Shown here: piece after piece, positions 34,451-43,236 of the stretch
Layout: each line of letters begins with the position of its first letter
How positions within the stretch are numbered: the stretch's first letter is position 1
DNA from: Gammaproteobacteria bacterium
Lineage (GTDB): Bacteria; Pseudomonadota; Gammaproteobacteria; Steroidobacterales; JABDKV01
NCBI GenBank assembly: GCA_029862165.1
Contig: JAOTXU010000002.1
Span: 62,001-126,000 of the forward strand
Direction: 5' to 3'
Length of the DNA: 64,000 nt
Notes under the pieces: generated by a model
The model's input: only the letters and a program-made list of their open reading frames with translations
The model's database searches: none
Told to the model about the DNA's origin: nothing
Made by a program: the position numbers and the translations under genes

Positions 34451-35569
34451 TCAGGCACGTGCACTCACCTGATACTTGCGCATTTTCTCTACCAATGTTG
34501 TGCGTCGCAGGTGGAGCAATCGGGCCGCCTGTGCTACGACTCCGTGTGTCTCACCTAAAGCCTGCCGGATTAGCCGCCTCTCTATCGTGCGTAAGTAATC
34601 CTTAAGGTCGAGGCCGTCCTGAGGGAGGTCCATGGATCGGACGGTCCCTGGCACTGACGGTGGGTCTTGTACTTTCAATGCCATATCTATTTCGGCACTG
34701 TGTTGACTACGATATTTTGCCGGCAGATCTTGCAACTCAATTGTCGAACGGGGGTGAGTAATCGCCAGGCGTTCGATCAGGTTCGCCAGTTCGCGAACAT
34801 TGCCTGGCCACGAGAAACGGGCCAATGATGTCATGGCAGTCCTGGAAAACCTGATTCTTGGGTGTCCGGTGCGGAGGCTTCGATCGGCCATCTGCTCGAT
34901 CAGTTCCGGCAAGTCTTCAATACGGTCGCGTAGTGCCGGCGTATCAATTGGAAATACACTCAGACGATAGTAAAGATCTTCTCTGAATGTACCCTTAGCA
35001 ATGCGTTTTTCCAGGTCGCGATGAGTTGCGGCGATTATGCGCACATTGCATCGCCGAGTCTCATTGCCACCGACTCTTTCAAAGCTGCGTTCCTGTAACA
35101 CACGCAGCAACTTGACCTGCATAGCCAGATCCATGTCGCCGATTTCGTCGAGGAATAGGGTTCCGCCCTCAGCGATCTCAAACCGACCCTTGCGTGCGGT
35201 AATCGCACCGGTGAAGGCGCCTTTTTCATGACCAAACAGCTCGCTCTCGATCAATTCGGCAGGTATCGCGCCGCAGTTGACCGGGACAAAGGGTTTGTCC
35301 GTGCGGGATGAAAGTTCGTGAATATTTCGTGCGACCAGCTCTTTGCCGGTGCCGGATTCACCCAGTATCAATACATTCGTATCGTATCGGGCCACCTGAT
35401 CGATCAATCGATGAACCATCGAGATCAGGGTGGACTGCCCACAAGGACGATAGTGCCCTCCCTGTGGTGAGTTCTGGTCGAGGCACTGCGTGCCTTCCTC
35501 TTTGTATCGGTCCGGTTGTTCGCTACAGTCGGTCGAACGAATACTTAAAGAAGTTTCCTTTGCATGCAT
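34451..35569 (-). CDS. fleQ: FleQ-like sigma54 activator lacking the N-terminal regulatory domain
   Basis: This enhancer-binding protein occupies the position of FleQ/FlrA, directly upstream of fleSR. At 372 aa it is about 110-120 residues shorter than typical FleQ. Only some 45 polar residues precede the AAA+ domain, where FleQ normally has its REC-like domain. The AAA+ part is complete: [14 protein letters not shown] (Walker A), [20 protein letters not shown] (Walker B). It ends with a Fis-type helix-turn-helix ([21 protein letters not shown]). An in-frame stop lies upstream, and the gap to the next gene is too short for the missing domain. The ATG at 35569 has GGAG upstream; 35581 is the alternative. 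Confidence 0.85.
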   Translation of the reverse strand: MHAKETSLSIRSTDCSEQPDRYKEEGTQCLDQNSPQGGHYRPCGQSTLISMVHRLIDQVARYDTNVLILGESGTGKELVARNIHELSSRTDKPFVPVNCGAIPAELIESELFGHEKGAFTGAITARKGRFEIAEGGTLFLDEIGDMDLAMQVKLLRVLQERSFERVGGNETRRCNVRIIAATHRDLEKRIAKGTFREDLYYRLSVFPIDTPALRDRIEDLPELIEQMADRSLRTGHPRIRFSRTAMTSLARFSWPGNVRELANLIERLAITHPRSTIELQDLPAKYRSQHSAEIDMALKVQDPPSVPGTVRSMDLPQDGLDLKDYLRTIERRLIRQALGETHGVVAQAARLLHLRRTTLVEKMRKYQVSARA

Positions 35570-35843
35570 CGACGTCTCCATGTCGTAATCCAGCCCATGA
35601 CAATCCTTAGTCCTAGCCTCATGTTTGACATAAACATGACATTCGCCAAAAACCTATCAGTTGGTGACGGGCTTGCCTGTGATCGTGTTCACATTATTCG
35701 GTTCGTTGAATCAAGATGGACGGTTTTTAGTCACCAGTTACATAGCTGTCGACAAAATCCCGTCCGTCTTTCACGGCGTTATGACAAATGCGAAAACGAT
35801 AGCAAGTTTCGGGATAATCCCTCGAGGGGAACTTTTTCTCTTT
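35570..35843. other. 274-nt regulatory gap upstream of the FleQ-like gene
   Basis: No gene is seen. The stretch lies between the 3' end of an HDOD gene and the FleQ-like start, so it should contain the promoter of the flagellar master regulator. An operator-like inverted repeat is at 35620-35638. I could not find a convincing -35/-10 pair. Confidence 0.6.
35620..35638. promoter_or_regulatory. Inverted repeat (possible operator) upstream of the FleQ-like gene
   Basis: CATGTTT-GACAT-AAACATG is a perfect 7-bp inverted repeat with a 5-nt centre, about 50 nt upstream of the start codon. Its size and spacing fit a dimeric repressor or activator site; the binding protein is unknown. Confidence 0.5.
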
Positions 35844-36695
35844 TCATCCTCGTAGCGCTGCCGCCAGAGCATCGATTTCGTGCTGTGTGTCCTGCCGAAT
35901 GCCTGCGATCTTTTCATCATTGAGGCCCAGACGAGTACAGGCTCTGATGGACCGGAATTCGAATTCTTCGTTTGCAGCTTGAGTGGAAATTACCCACGCC
36001 GTTGTAACCACGTCGGTCAGGTCTGTCGGCCCCATTTTTGTGCGTGCCAAGTCCATGTGATCGGCTGCAGCGTCCGCCATGTCCGTAGAGAAACCCCAGC
36101 CCTCGAGAATGGCTCGGCCGATCTGACCGTGCCAATTTTCGATAACAGATTCGAGCGCTTCTTCGCTATCAAAAAACTCCTCGTGGTCTGCGGCGTACAT
36201 CAGGATGTACAGTTTGCCGACGTTGTGGAGCAGACCCGCCATGAGGGCCTCATCCGGGTTGAGTTTTGTCAGGGTCTTGGCGAGCGCAAAACTCGTTGCC
36301 GCCATCTGGGTCGATTCATGAAACACTTTGCGTAAGCGCTGGCGTTGACCCTTCAATGAGGAGCCAAGAAATAACTGTTCTACAGCCACACTCATCGCGA
36401 CGTTGCGCACCATTTTGAATCCAAGTCGATTAATCGCCGTACGAAGTTCACTGACCTGCTTGCCGCCGCGTTTCAACAGCGCCGAGTTAGCCATTGAAAG
36501 CAGCCGCGCTGCCAGTGCTGCCTCTGTACTGGCGATACGAGTCAGTTTTTCGATATCGCAGTCGTCATCGTCCAGCGCGCGTCTGACGCGAACGATAATG
36601 TCCGGAAAAGAAGGGATTTTGACGTTGCCCTTATTAAGGTCGGCTGCCAAATCCTGTACGAAGGCGAATCCTGCCTGCGCTACCGTGTTGGTCAT
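35844..36695 (-). CDS. HDOD domain protein
   Basis: This 283-aa protein is an HDOD domain (IPSFPDIIVRVRRALDDDDC, LAARLLSMANSALLKRGGK, LRTAINRLGFKMVRNVAMSV) without another recognisable output domain. The HD dyad position reads LLHNVGKLY, so His is kept but Asp is Asn; like most HDOD proteins it is probably a non-catalytic signalling scaffold. It follows an HDOD-GGDEF gene by 9 nt and is likely co-transcribed with it. AGGAGC precedes the ATG. Confidence 0.88.
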   Translation of the reverse strand: MTNTVAQAGFAFVQDLAADLNKGNVKIPSFPDIIVRVRRALDDDDCDIEKLTRIASTEAALAARLLSMANSALLKRGGKQVSELRTAINRLGFKMVRNVAMSVAVEQLFLGSSLKGQRQRLRKVFHESTQMAATSFALAKTLTKLNPDEALMAGLLHNVGKLYILMYAADHEEFFDSEEALESVIENWHGQIGRAILEGWGFSTDMADAAADHMDLARTKMGPTDLTDVVTTAWVISTQAANEEFEFRSIRACTRLGLNDEKIAGIRQDTQHEIDALAAALRG

Positions 36696-36704
36696 TTTTT
36701 GCTC

Positions 36705-38237
36705 CTAGGCATCAGCTATTTCAGGTTCGCGATAATCGCGTTGGGGCGCCTGTGGGACTTTCCCGTCGCTTTGCAGGACATTCCATGACGCATGACCATT
36801 ACGGCCCTGCTGTTTGACCGCATAAACGGCGGTATCGGCGGCGGCAAGCATTTCCTCGACAGATTCGAAGAGGCACCCTCGATCGAGGCTCGCGAGACCC
36901 ATAGATATTGTCACTGCCAATTGCAGGTTGTCGTCCAGGTTATGGACGACGTCGGCGATCTGCGGTGGCATCCGTCGTCCCGCTGCTTGCGCCATCTCAG
37001 TGTCGGTACCGGGCATGATGATGACAAATTCGTCGCCGCCGTAGCGTGTAACAATATCGGAATCCCGCAGGTTATCTTTGAGTGCTTTTGTGATGCCGAT
37101 TAGCAGACGGTCGCCGGCGAGATGGCCATGCGTATCGTTTATTTCCTTGAAACGATCCACATCAATGAATGCAATGCTCAACGGCCAGTTGTTCTCCACC
37201 GATGCCGCAAATTCCTGCTCCAGGAGCGTCATCATGTGCGAGCGGTTAAAGGCGCCAGTGAGTGCATCACGGCGGTTTTTTTCTTCCAGTTCGTTGGTGC
37301 GGTTTTCCGCCGACCGAAGCGCCCGCAGGTTTCTCATCATGAGAATCTCGCGGGCCTGGTCCTGGATGGTCTCGATCTGGCTCACGCCGATTAAATCACT
37401 CTCATACAATGACTCGACGTCCGGCGCCTGTTCACTCAGCCGTACAAGTACCGTACTCAGTTTTTCCACCGACGCGCCGGTCGTCGCCTCGAAACGCTCG
37501 GCGAGATCGGCAGTATCACCATCGCTCGTTGGCGACAGGCAGAAATTGGCTATGGACCCTGAAATTGCCACGCAGGCATCAAAGCCGTCCTCGTGCCTGA
37601 GATCCAAGCGGTGACTTTGCTCCACGGCATTAGCCAGGCGTTGCGGCATATTCCAGCTATTCATCAGCCATCCTCCGACCTCTGCGTGGTCGGCACCTAA
37701 CCGTTCGATCTCAAGCTGCAGCAACGCGTCGTGATCGTAATGATCGGGTGTAGTCTCGCCATAGAAGCCGGGTTCGCACTTATCGATTGCGAGTACGCCG
37801 ATATCCTGTAACAGGCCGGCAAGAAAAATGTCTTCAGTATCTGTGCGGCCGAGCACTTCGCCGGTCACTCTTGCGGCAGTCGCGGACAATAAACAATGGC
37901 GCCAGAATAATGGCAGGCTGATACCCGAAACCTGCTGTTTGCGAAAACCTGAGACCAGTGAAAAACTCAATGCGAGAGTCAGTGTGGCATCCAGACCGAG
38001 TACGATTAGCGCCTTGCGCAGGTTGTCACTGCGCCGACGTTGAGCAAACAAAGCCGAGTTGGCGGTACGCAGGATTTTCGTGGCCAACGCCGGGTCTTTA
38101 CTGATAAATCCGGCGACACTGGTCAAATTGAGGTTTGGGTCTTTGGCGAGGTCGACTATTGCCATGGCAACTCGGGATGGGCTGGGCAGATTCGATACCT
38201 TGGCCAGGCGGCTTTCCAATTCTGGTGGTAGTTTCAC
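36705..38237 (-). CDS. HDOD-GGDEF protein, likely diguanylate cyclase
   Basis: This 510-aa cytoplasmic protein has an N-terminal HDOD domain (about residues 15-215; SPSRVAMAIVDLAKDPNLNL, ILRTANSALFAQRR, LLQDIGVLAID), a linker helix, and a C-terminal GGDEF domain from about residue 325 (RDALTGAFNRSHMM, FIDVDRFKEINDTHGHLAGD, RYGGDEFVIIMPG). The GGDEF active site is intact, and an RDSD inhibitory-site motif lies five residues before it, so c-di-GMP synthesis with product inhibition is expected. The HD position reads QDIG, so the HDOD part is non-catalytic. Translation starts at GTG behind GGAG. A plausible sigma28 promoter lies upstream. Confidence 0.92.
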   Translation of the reverse strand: MKLPPELESRLAKVSNLPSPSRVAMAIVDLAKDPNLNLTSVAGFISKDPALATKILRTANSALFAQRRRSDNLRKALIVLGLDATLTLALSFSLVSGFRKQQVSGISLPLFWRHCLLSATAARVTGEVLGRTDTEDIFLAGLLQDIGVLAIDKCEPGFYGETTPDHYDHDALLQLEIERLGADHAEVGGWLMNSWNMPQRLANAVEQSHRLDLRHEDGFDACVAISGSIANFCLSPTSDGDTADLAERFEATTGASVEKLSTVLVRLSEQAPDVESLYESDLIGVSQIETIQDQAREILMMRNLRALRSAENRTNELEEKNRRDALTGAFNRSHMMTLLEQEFAASVENNWPLSIAFIDVDRFKEINDTHGHLAGDRLLIGITKALKDNLRDSDIVTRYGGDEFVIIMPGTDTEMAQAAGRRMPPQIADVVHNLDDNLQLAVTISMGLASLDRGCLFESVEEMLAAADTAVYAVKQQGRNGHASWNVLQSDGKVPQAPQRDYREPEIADA

Positions 38238-38295
38238 GGTACTCCAAACCTCGATTGCACAGCAGCGAGCCCCGATGATTTCGGGGTTATTCCCT

Positions 38296-38322
38296 GTTTC
38301 GGCAGGTTTCGTCAGCTCTTTA
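38296..38322 (-). promoter_or_regulatory. Candidate sigma28 promoter of the HDOD-GGDEF operon
   Basis: On the minus strand this reads TAAAGAGC, 11 nt, GCCGAAAC, matching TAAAG of the -35 and six of eight bases of the -10 (GCCGATAA) at the exact spacing. It lies about 58 nt before the GTG start, between moeA and this gene. Confidence 0.62.
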
Positions 38323-38341
38323 GCTTAGGATGCCGGGTCGC

Positions 38342-39532
38342 TCACCAGCGCCATAGTGGGGCGCAGTATCCAGCGGGAAACTCGTCTACGTTTGCAGTGA
38401 GCTCGATGAAGCCCGTCGTACTGGCAAGGGCATGGAAATCTCCGGAAGTATTAGGCAGATGCGGTTCGGCAAGCATGCCGGACTCATGATGCCGTAGTGT
38501 TACGGGAACGAACCAGGTCAACCTGTTGTGCATGGTCAGTGGCTCGGCCAGACGCGCTGTCTCAATAGGTGCGCTATAGTCCATCGCGGTTTGTAATGCC
38601 GGCACTACATAGCGCCGCGCGCACACCATTGCGGAGACTGGGTTTCCCGGTAATGCGAATACCATCCGGTCGCGCCTGCGTCCCACCCACATTGGTTTGC
38701 CCGGTTTTTGCGCGACTTTATGCAGGAGTATCTCAACGCCGAGTTCATTCATGATCGACGGTATGTAATCGTACTTGCCCATCGAAACCCCACCCGTCAG
38801 AACGACTATTTCATGCTTTTGCAGCGCCTCTTCGATTCCCGTGCGCAATTGTTCTGGATCGTCTGGGAGTTTGTGGCATGTGTTGTCGTCCAAGCCTGCC
38901 AACCGTAATAATCCATTGATGGCGTAGTCGTTCGATCGTCGAATTTGCGCCGGTCCCGGACGAGTTTCCGGATCGATCAGTTCATCGCCGACTGCAACAG
39001 TCATGATTGACGGGATCGAGGCGACGGTTACCGAGGCGGCACCGGCCGATGCGAGCACCGCTATCTCCGGTCCACCGATGCAGGCGCCCGGCTCAAGCAA
39101 GACATCGCCACTGCAATAGTCGCTACCGGCGGGATGGATGAACTGCGATTTTTGCACAGCGGTTCCGATTTCAAGTTCGGCATATTCTGTGGTTAATCGG
39201 ATTTGCTCCACGGGTATTACACAATCACAGCCTTCTGGCAGCACCGAGCCGGTCATGACCTCGATGCAGTTTCCTGGGTCGGCGAGTACCTGGCGTGATG
39301 AACCGGCGGCCTGAATACCCTGTCGTTGAAAACGCGTGCTGCCACGGACAAACGCATCGTGTGCGATAGCGATGCCATCCATCATGACGCGATCAAACGG
39401 GGGCTGATCTCTGTCGGCCCGGACTTGCTGCGCCAGGATTCTGCCAGCTACATCTGTGAGAGCGGCCTTTTCAGTTTGGCACGCGGGCAGCGCGTCTTTG
39501 ATCCGTTGTGTCGCTTCGACGACACTGATCAT
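38342..39532 (-). CDS. moeA: Molybdopterin molybdenumtransferase MoeA
   Basis: MoeA inserts molybdate into adenylated molybdopterin to make the molybdenum cofactor. The 396-aa length and motifs fit: QPPFDRVMMDGIAIAHDAF near residue 43, EVMTGSVLPEGCDCVIPVEQ at about 91, the MoCF domain motif VVLTGGVSMGKYDYIPSIM at about 247, and FALPGNPVSAMVCARRYV. No other moa/moe/mog genes are in the window. It is 10 nt downstream of a phosphomannose-isomerase-like gene and may be co-transcribed with it. Confidence 0.95.
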   Translation of the reverse strand: MISVVEATQRIKDALPACQTEKAALTDVAGRILAQQVRADRDQPPFDRVMMDGIAIAHDAFVRGSTRFQRQGIQAAGSSRQVLADPGNCIEVMTGSVLPEGCDCVIPVEQIRLTTEYAELEIGTAVQKSQFIHPAGSDYCSGDVLLEPGACIGGPEIAVLASAGAASVTVASIPSIMTVAVGDELIDPETRPGPAQIRRSNDYAINGLLRLAGLDDNTCHKLPDDPEQLRTGIEEALQKHEIVVLTGGVSMGKYDYIPSIMNELGVEILLHKVAQKPGKPMWVGRRRDRMVFALPGNPVSAMVCARRYVVPALQTAMDYSAPIETARLAEPLTMHNRLTWFVPVTLRHHESGMLAEPHLPNTSGDFHALASTTGFIELTANVDEFPAGYCAPLWRW

Positions 39533-39542
39533 GTTCGCACAC

Positions 39543-40841
39543 TCATCTGGAGGGGAGATTTACACGAATCAGCTCGGCTGAGGCATCCGCCGCAACCTGA
39601 TAAGCGTCGACCGTAGCCGGAACAATGGCGGATTCACCGGTGGTCAGTTTCGTTGTGTTGCCCGTGTTCTCAATCAGAACCACGCTGCCGTGAATAAGAT
39701 GCAGCGTGTGAAAGTGTTTGCCAGCGATCGACATGATGCGATCTTTCTCGGGTCTGATGTGGTCAACAATGAAACTATCGCTTTTGACTGACCGGAATAC
39801 GCCCGGCGCGCCAGACAAAGGTTTGGGTGTGACCTCAAACTCTTCAGGACTCGTCGCGCCGCAATGCAGCGCCGATAAAGCCTGGTCAATTTCGATGTCA
39901 CGAATCGGAAAGCGGACATGGTCCCAGGCGCGAAACGTTTTGCCGGGTCGTCGAATTTCCAGCATGAGTATTTCGCGTCTGTCGGGGTTGCCCAGGGCAT
40001 GGACCTCGGCCGATGGCGCAATGCCGGCCACCCTACAGACCCTGGCAGGCGTCGCATTGTGAATTATCTGCCCGGGCCTGACCGCCACTTCATTCATCAG
40101 ATCCAGCACATGCCAATACACCGCCCTAAGTGTCAGCAGACACTGATGAACTGCTGCAACATCGGCGTCGTCGGCAAGTAAGGGCTTCAGCGTTTCGATC
40201 AGGTCTTGCAGGTCGTCATCACGACTCGCCAATGCCGGCGCCAGAGTGTTGTGTAGTTGATTGTGATCTACATCCGCGCGCAGCAGTTGCAACAAGTCGT
40301 TCTGTTTCTTGCGGCCCTCGATCAGTTCCCGTCGCAGCGAATCGGGATCGACATTGTGACGAAAACCCAGCCGTATACTGGCACCGGGTTGTGCATCGAT
40401 GATGACGTAGAGTTCTGTATTACCTGGCGGATGAGCCTGCACCGAGAGCAGCTCCTCAATATCCAGCGTCTTGGGTAACAGCGGGATTTCGCCGTGAAAT
40501 CGTTCAAAGAGGGGTTTCCCAAGGATATTCCGTCCCGCGTGATGCAGCAGTTGTGGCAGCGCAATCTCTGAGCCATCTGACAGGCACGCAATGCTGGGGT
40601 GCGCTTCGCTTTCCGGGTCAGATGGGCAGGCCGCGATTTCGAAAGCCTCTCCGAGACCCATCCCGGTAATCTTTTTTTGGTCCGGTAGTGGCGCGCAACC
40701 CTTGTATTCCAGCATACGCAGACCACCCCAGGGGCGTTCAATCAGGTTGTTGGATCTGAGCTTTACGATGCCACGTACGCAGGCAGTTGCCGCGATATCA
40801 CCTGCGGCTATGCGATCGGCCAGATTCTGGGCGTTGTTCAA
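39543..40841 (-). CDS. Class I mannose-6-phosphate isomerase-like protein
   Basis: This 432-aa cupin-type protein resembles type I phosphomannose isomerase. It has an N-terminal IERPWGGLRM and GEAFEIAACP (compare WGG and GESWE of ManA). The metal-site region LDIEELLSVQAHPPGNTELY retains Q-x-H. A C-terminal cupin-like end (GKHFHTLHLIHGSVVLIENT, ESAIVPATVDAYQV) follows. It would interconvert mannose-6-P and fructose-6-P, but sugar specificity cannot be read from the sequence. The start codon is TTG with GGAG at proper spacing. No other sugar genes lie nearby. Confidence 0.72.
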   Translation of the reverse strand: MNNAQNLADRIAAGDIAATACVRGIVKLRSNNLIERPWGGLRMLEYKGCAPLPDQKKITGMGLGEAFEIAACPSDPESEAHPSIACLSDGSEIALPQLLHHAGRNILGKPLFERFHGEIPLLPKTLDIEELLSVQAHPPGNTELYVIIDAQPGASIRLGFRHNVDPDSLRRELIEGRKKQNDLLQLLRADVDHNQLHNTLAPALASRDDDLQDLIETLKPLLADDADVAAVHQCLLTLRAVYWHVLDLMNEVAVRPGQIIHNATPARVCRVAGIAPSAEVHALGNPDRREILMLEIRRPGKTFRAWDHVRFPIRDIEIDQALSALHCGATSPEEFEVTPKPLSGAPGVFRSVKSDSFIVDHIRPEKDRIMSIAGKHFHTLHLIHGSVVLIENTGNTTKLTTGESAIVPATVDAYQVAADASAELIRVNLPSR

Positions 40842-40912
40842 ACGGGACTCCGGAGTATGTTTTCTGCCGAAAACACCTTACTGACCAACAGTCTGTCTGG
40901 CAATGTCCGCTG
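40842..40912. other. Divergent gap between the isomerase-like and IS110-like genes
   Basis: These 71 nt must hold the promoter of the isomerase-moeA pair. I see no convincing promoter elements or terminal inverted repeats of an insertion sequence. Confidence 0.4.
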
Positions 40913-41500
40913 ATGCAGCCGATAATACCCAATGCCGGGATCGTGGGGATGAATCCGGAAATGTCAGTCATAAATAAACTGCTGAAAAACGTTGACTGGA
41001 CGACCTACACGGGTCGTTTGCACATCGGTATCGACATGCTGGCGCAACCACCGATTATGAGCCTGGTCGACGATGCCGACTTTCGCGTTCATGAGCGACG
41101 CCGCTTGCCGGAACAGCCGGTCAAACTTATCGAACAGATAAAAGCTGCGGGAAAAGTCATTGCAGATGTGGTTGTATTGGCGCGCCGTGATGGTTATGAG
41201 CTGGTTGACCAGATGGCCGAGGCCGGTGTCACGGTACACTTATTGACACCGGCTGAACTGCGACGCTACTCCAGAGTCAGAAATCTGGATGACCAACACG
41301 AGGCGTACTGGATCGCGCACCTGTTACGGGCCGGGGCGCTGCCCAACGGTGAGATCTACTGGAACGGCGAACTATGCGATATCAACCCGCATCCCCGCCC
41401 GCAGACCCTGATGCCGTCACTGGCTTCACGCCTGAAATTGCCAAAGAATGCCGTCGAAACGGGGGGAAATCGGCGGTTTTTCACGCGGTGGCAACATTGA
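40913..41500 (+). pseudogene. Degenerate IS110-family (DEDD) transposase N-terminal fragment
   Basis: The 195-aa frame resembles the N-terminal half of IS110-type transposases. It has HIGIDMLAQ (first Asp strand), then DGYELVDQMAEAGVTVHLLT, PAELRRYSRVRNLDDQHEAY, and WIAHLLRAGALPNGEIYWNG, parallel to the family's YWLVDGL...AGYKVHLANP...YS.LK.TDD..DARWLAHLLRLGILP. The expected second acidic residue and the Asp of the DxxDA motif are replaced, and the C-terminal Tnp_20-like half is missing, so it should be inactive. The true start is uncertain (ATG at 40913, 40949 or 40961). It could be a domesticated remnant. Confidence 0.6.
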
Positions 41501-41673
41501 TTCAGTCTTTTTTGCGCGTGGCAGAACAAGGGCTTATCATCAGGGCATAACTTTTTCCGGCGTTCGCGGTCATAAGCCATTGTCGGCTGATGCTCTCGCA
41601 TCTCGATTCTGCCCGGTTGGGCGCCGACTCCATTGGCACCAGCGAAGGCGCCGTATATCGACGGGGGACCACT

Positions 41674-43047
41674 ATGCCTATTAGAAATATGACGACTCTG
41701 ACCGTATTGAGTCTTTTGCTGCCGGTTGCAGCTTTAGCCGGTGTTTCACCGGATCAGGCAGCGCGTCTCGGCGCTGACTTGACGCCCATGGGCGCCGAGC
41801 AAGCCGGCAATGCCGATGAGACGATTCCGGCGTGGGAGGGCGGTATCTCGTCACCTGCAGATGCTGGTTTTCCCGATTTCAAGACCGGCGGGCATCATCC
41901 GAATCCGTTTGCTGATGACGCGATCAAGTTCACGATCAACGCGCAGAACATGGATCAATATGGCGACAAGCTGACTGCCGGTCATAAGGCGTTGTTGAAT
42001 ACCTACGGTGACACGTATTTTATGAATGTCTATGGGACGCGCCGCAGCGCTGCCTTCCCGCAGCGCATCTATGATGCGACCAAGCGAAACGCGGCCGCTG
42101 CGGAACTCCTCGAAGGGGGTAATGGTGTAACCGGTGCTACCGAGGGTATCCCGTTTCCCATTCCGTCCTCCGGGTTGGAGGTGATCTGGAACCATATCCT
42201 GCGTTATCGCGGTGAGGGGGCCAGTCGGACGATTGGTCAGGCGCCGGTCACGCGCAACGGCAACTACACCATGGTGATGCTCGAGGATGAATTCTATCCG
42301 GCCTATAGCCTCGAAGGTGCCAGCGAAGCAGATCTCGACAACGTCATAATCTATTTCAAGCAACGCGTAACACAGCCACCACGGCTTGCTGGTCAGATCC
42401 TGTTGGTTCATGAAACGTTGAATCAAGTGCTCGAGCATCGCAAGGCCTGGTTGTACAACCCGGGACAACGGCGTGTGCGGCGAGCACCAAATGTAGCCTT
42501 CGACAACCCGGGTACGGCATCCGATGGTCTGCGCACGAGCGACGACCTCGATCTTTATAACGGCAGTCCCGAACGCTACAACTGGGAGCTGGTTGGTAAA
42601 CGGGAAATTTATGTGCCTTACAACGCCTACAAGCTTCATAGTGGTGATTTGAAGTACAAGGACATCATCCGTCCGCTGCATATCAATCAGGATCACGCTC
42701 GCTATGAGTTACATCGCGTATGGGTTGTCGATGCGACGCTGAAGGATGGTATTCGCCATGTCTACAAACGGCGCACTTTCTATATCGATGAGGATTCCTG
42801 GCAGATTTTGGCCGAAGACATATACGACAACCGGGACCAGATCTGGCGCGTGGCGGAGGGGCATGCGATCAACTACTACGATGTTCCGACCCTCTGGACG
42901 ACCCTGGACGTCTACACTGATTTGCAGGTTGGACGATACCTGGCGCTGGGGCTCAATAACGAACAGAACAAGACTTACAACTTCGATGTCAGTCTACAAC
43001 GTGCTGATTTCGGGCCATCCGCACTGCGACGGGCGGGCACACGCTAA
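41674..43047 (+). CDS. DUF1329 exported protein
   Basis: This 457-aa precursor has a Sec signal peptide (residues 1-22, cleavage after LALA-type AALA) and is a DUF1329 family member, related in fold to outer-membrane lipoprotein-sorting proteins. Family sequences visible are ADETIPAWEGGIS, RVTQPPRLAGQILLVHETLN, YNPGQRRVRRAPNVAFDNP, NGSPERYNWELVGKREIYVP and RRTFYIDEDSWQILAED. The ATG chosen follows ACGGGGGA. In other bacteria DUF1329 genes neighbour RND/BNR exporters, but none is present here. The role is unknown, probably envelope or lipid related. Confidence 0.88.
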   Translation: MPIRNMTTLTVLSLLLPVAALAGVSPDQAARLGADLTPMGAEQAGNADETIPAWEGGISSPADAGFPDFKTGGHHPNPFADDAIKFTINAQNMDQYGDKLTAGHKALLNTYGDTYFMNVYGTRRSAAFPQRIYDATKRNAAAAELLEGGNGVTGATEGIPFPIPSSGLEVIWNHILRYRGEGASRTIGQAPVTRNGNYTMVMLEDEFYPAYSLEGASEADLDNVIIYFKQRVTQPPRLAGQILLVHETLNQVLEHRKAWLYNPGQRRVRRAPNVAFDNPGTASDGLRTSDDLDLYNGSPERYNWELVGKREIYVPYNAYKLHSGDLKYKDIIRPLHINQDHARYELHRVWVVDATLKDGIRHVYKRRTFYIDEDSWQILAEDIYDNRDQIWRVAEGHAINYYDVPTLWTTLDVYTDLQVGRYLALGLNNEQNKTYNFDVSLQRADFGPSALRRAGTR

Positions 43048-43055
43048 ATCCTGGC

Positions 43056-43089
43056 CCTATCGGCCCGGCCCTCGGGCCGGGCCGATAGG
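43056..43089 (+). terminator. Very stable hairpin after the DUF1329 gene
   Basis: A 16-bp perfect stem runs from CCTATCGGCCCGGCCC to its complement, with only a TC centre, 9 nt after the stop codon. No T-run follows. It probably protects the mRNA end or assists rho-dependent termination before the tRNA operon promoter. Confidence 0.55.
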
Positions 43090-43155
43090 AGCCTCGCAAG
43101 GCACACCTTATATATAAACCCTCTCCAGACTGCTTTCTGGCAGGCCTGTTTCGGC

Positions 43156-43175
43156 TTGCCGGCATGATCCGGCAA
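43156..43175. promoter_or_regulatory. Inverted repeat upstream of the tRNA promoter
   Basis: TTGCCGG-CATGAT-CCGGCAA, a perfect 7-bp repeat, ends 16 nt before the -35 of the tRNA promoter. It could be a regulator site or a small hairpin; no function can be assigned. Confidence 0.35.
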
Positions 43176-43191
43176 TGGGTATGCAATTCTG

Positions 43192-43220
43192 TTGACACTT
43201 GTCAAGTCAGAACCGACAAT
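43192..43220 (+). promoter_or_regulatory. Promoter of the tRNA-tufB operon
   Basis: A consensus -35 TTGACA, a 17-nt spacer, and -10 GACAAT (4 of 6) lie 17 nt before the tRNA-Tyr 5' end. Confidence 0.75.
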
Positions 43221-43236
43221 AACCGGCTTGGTTTCG

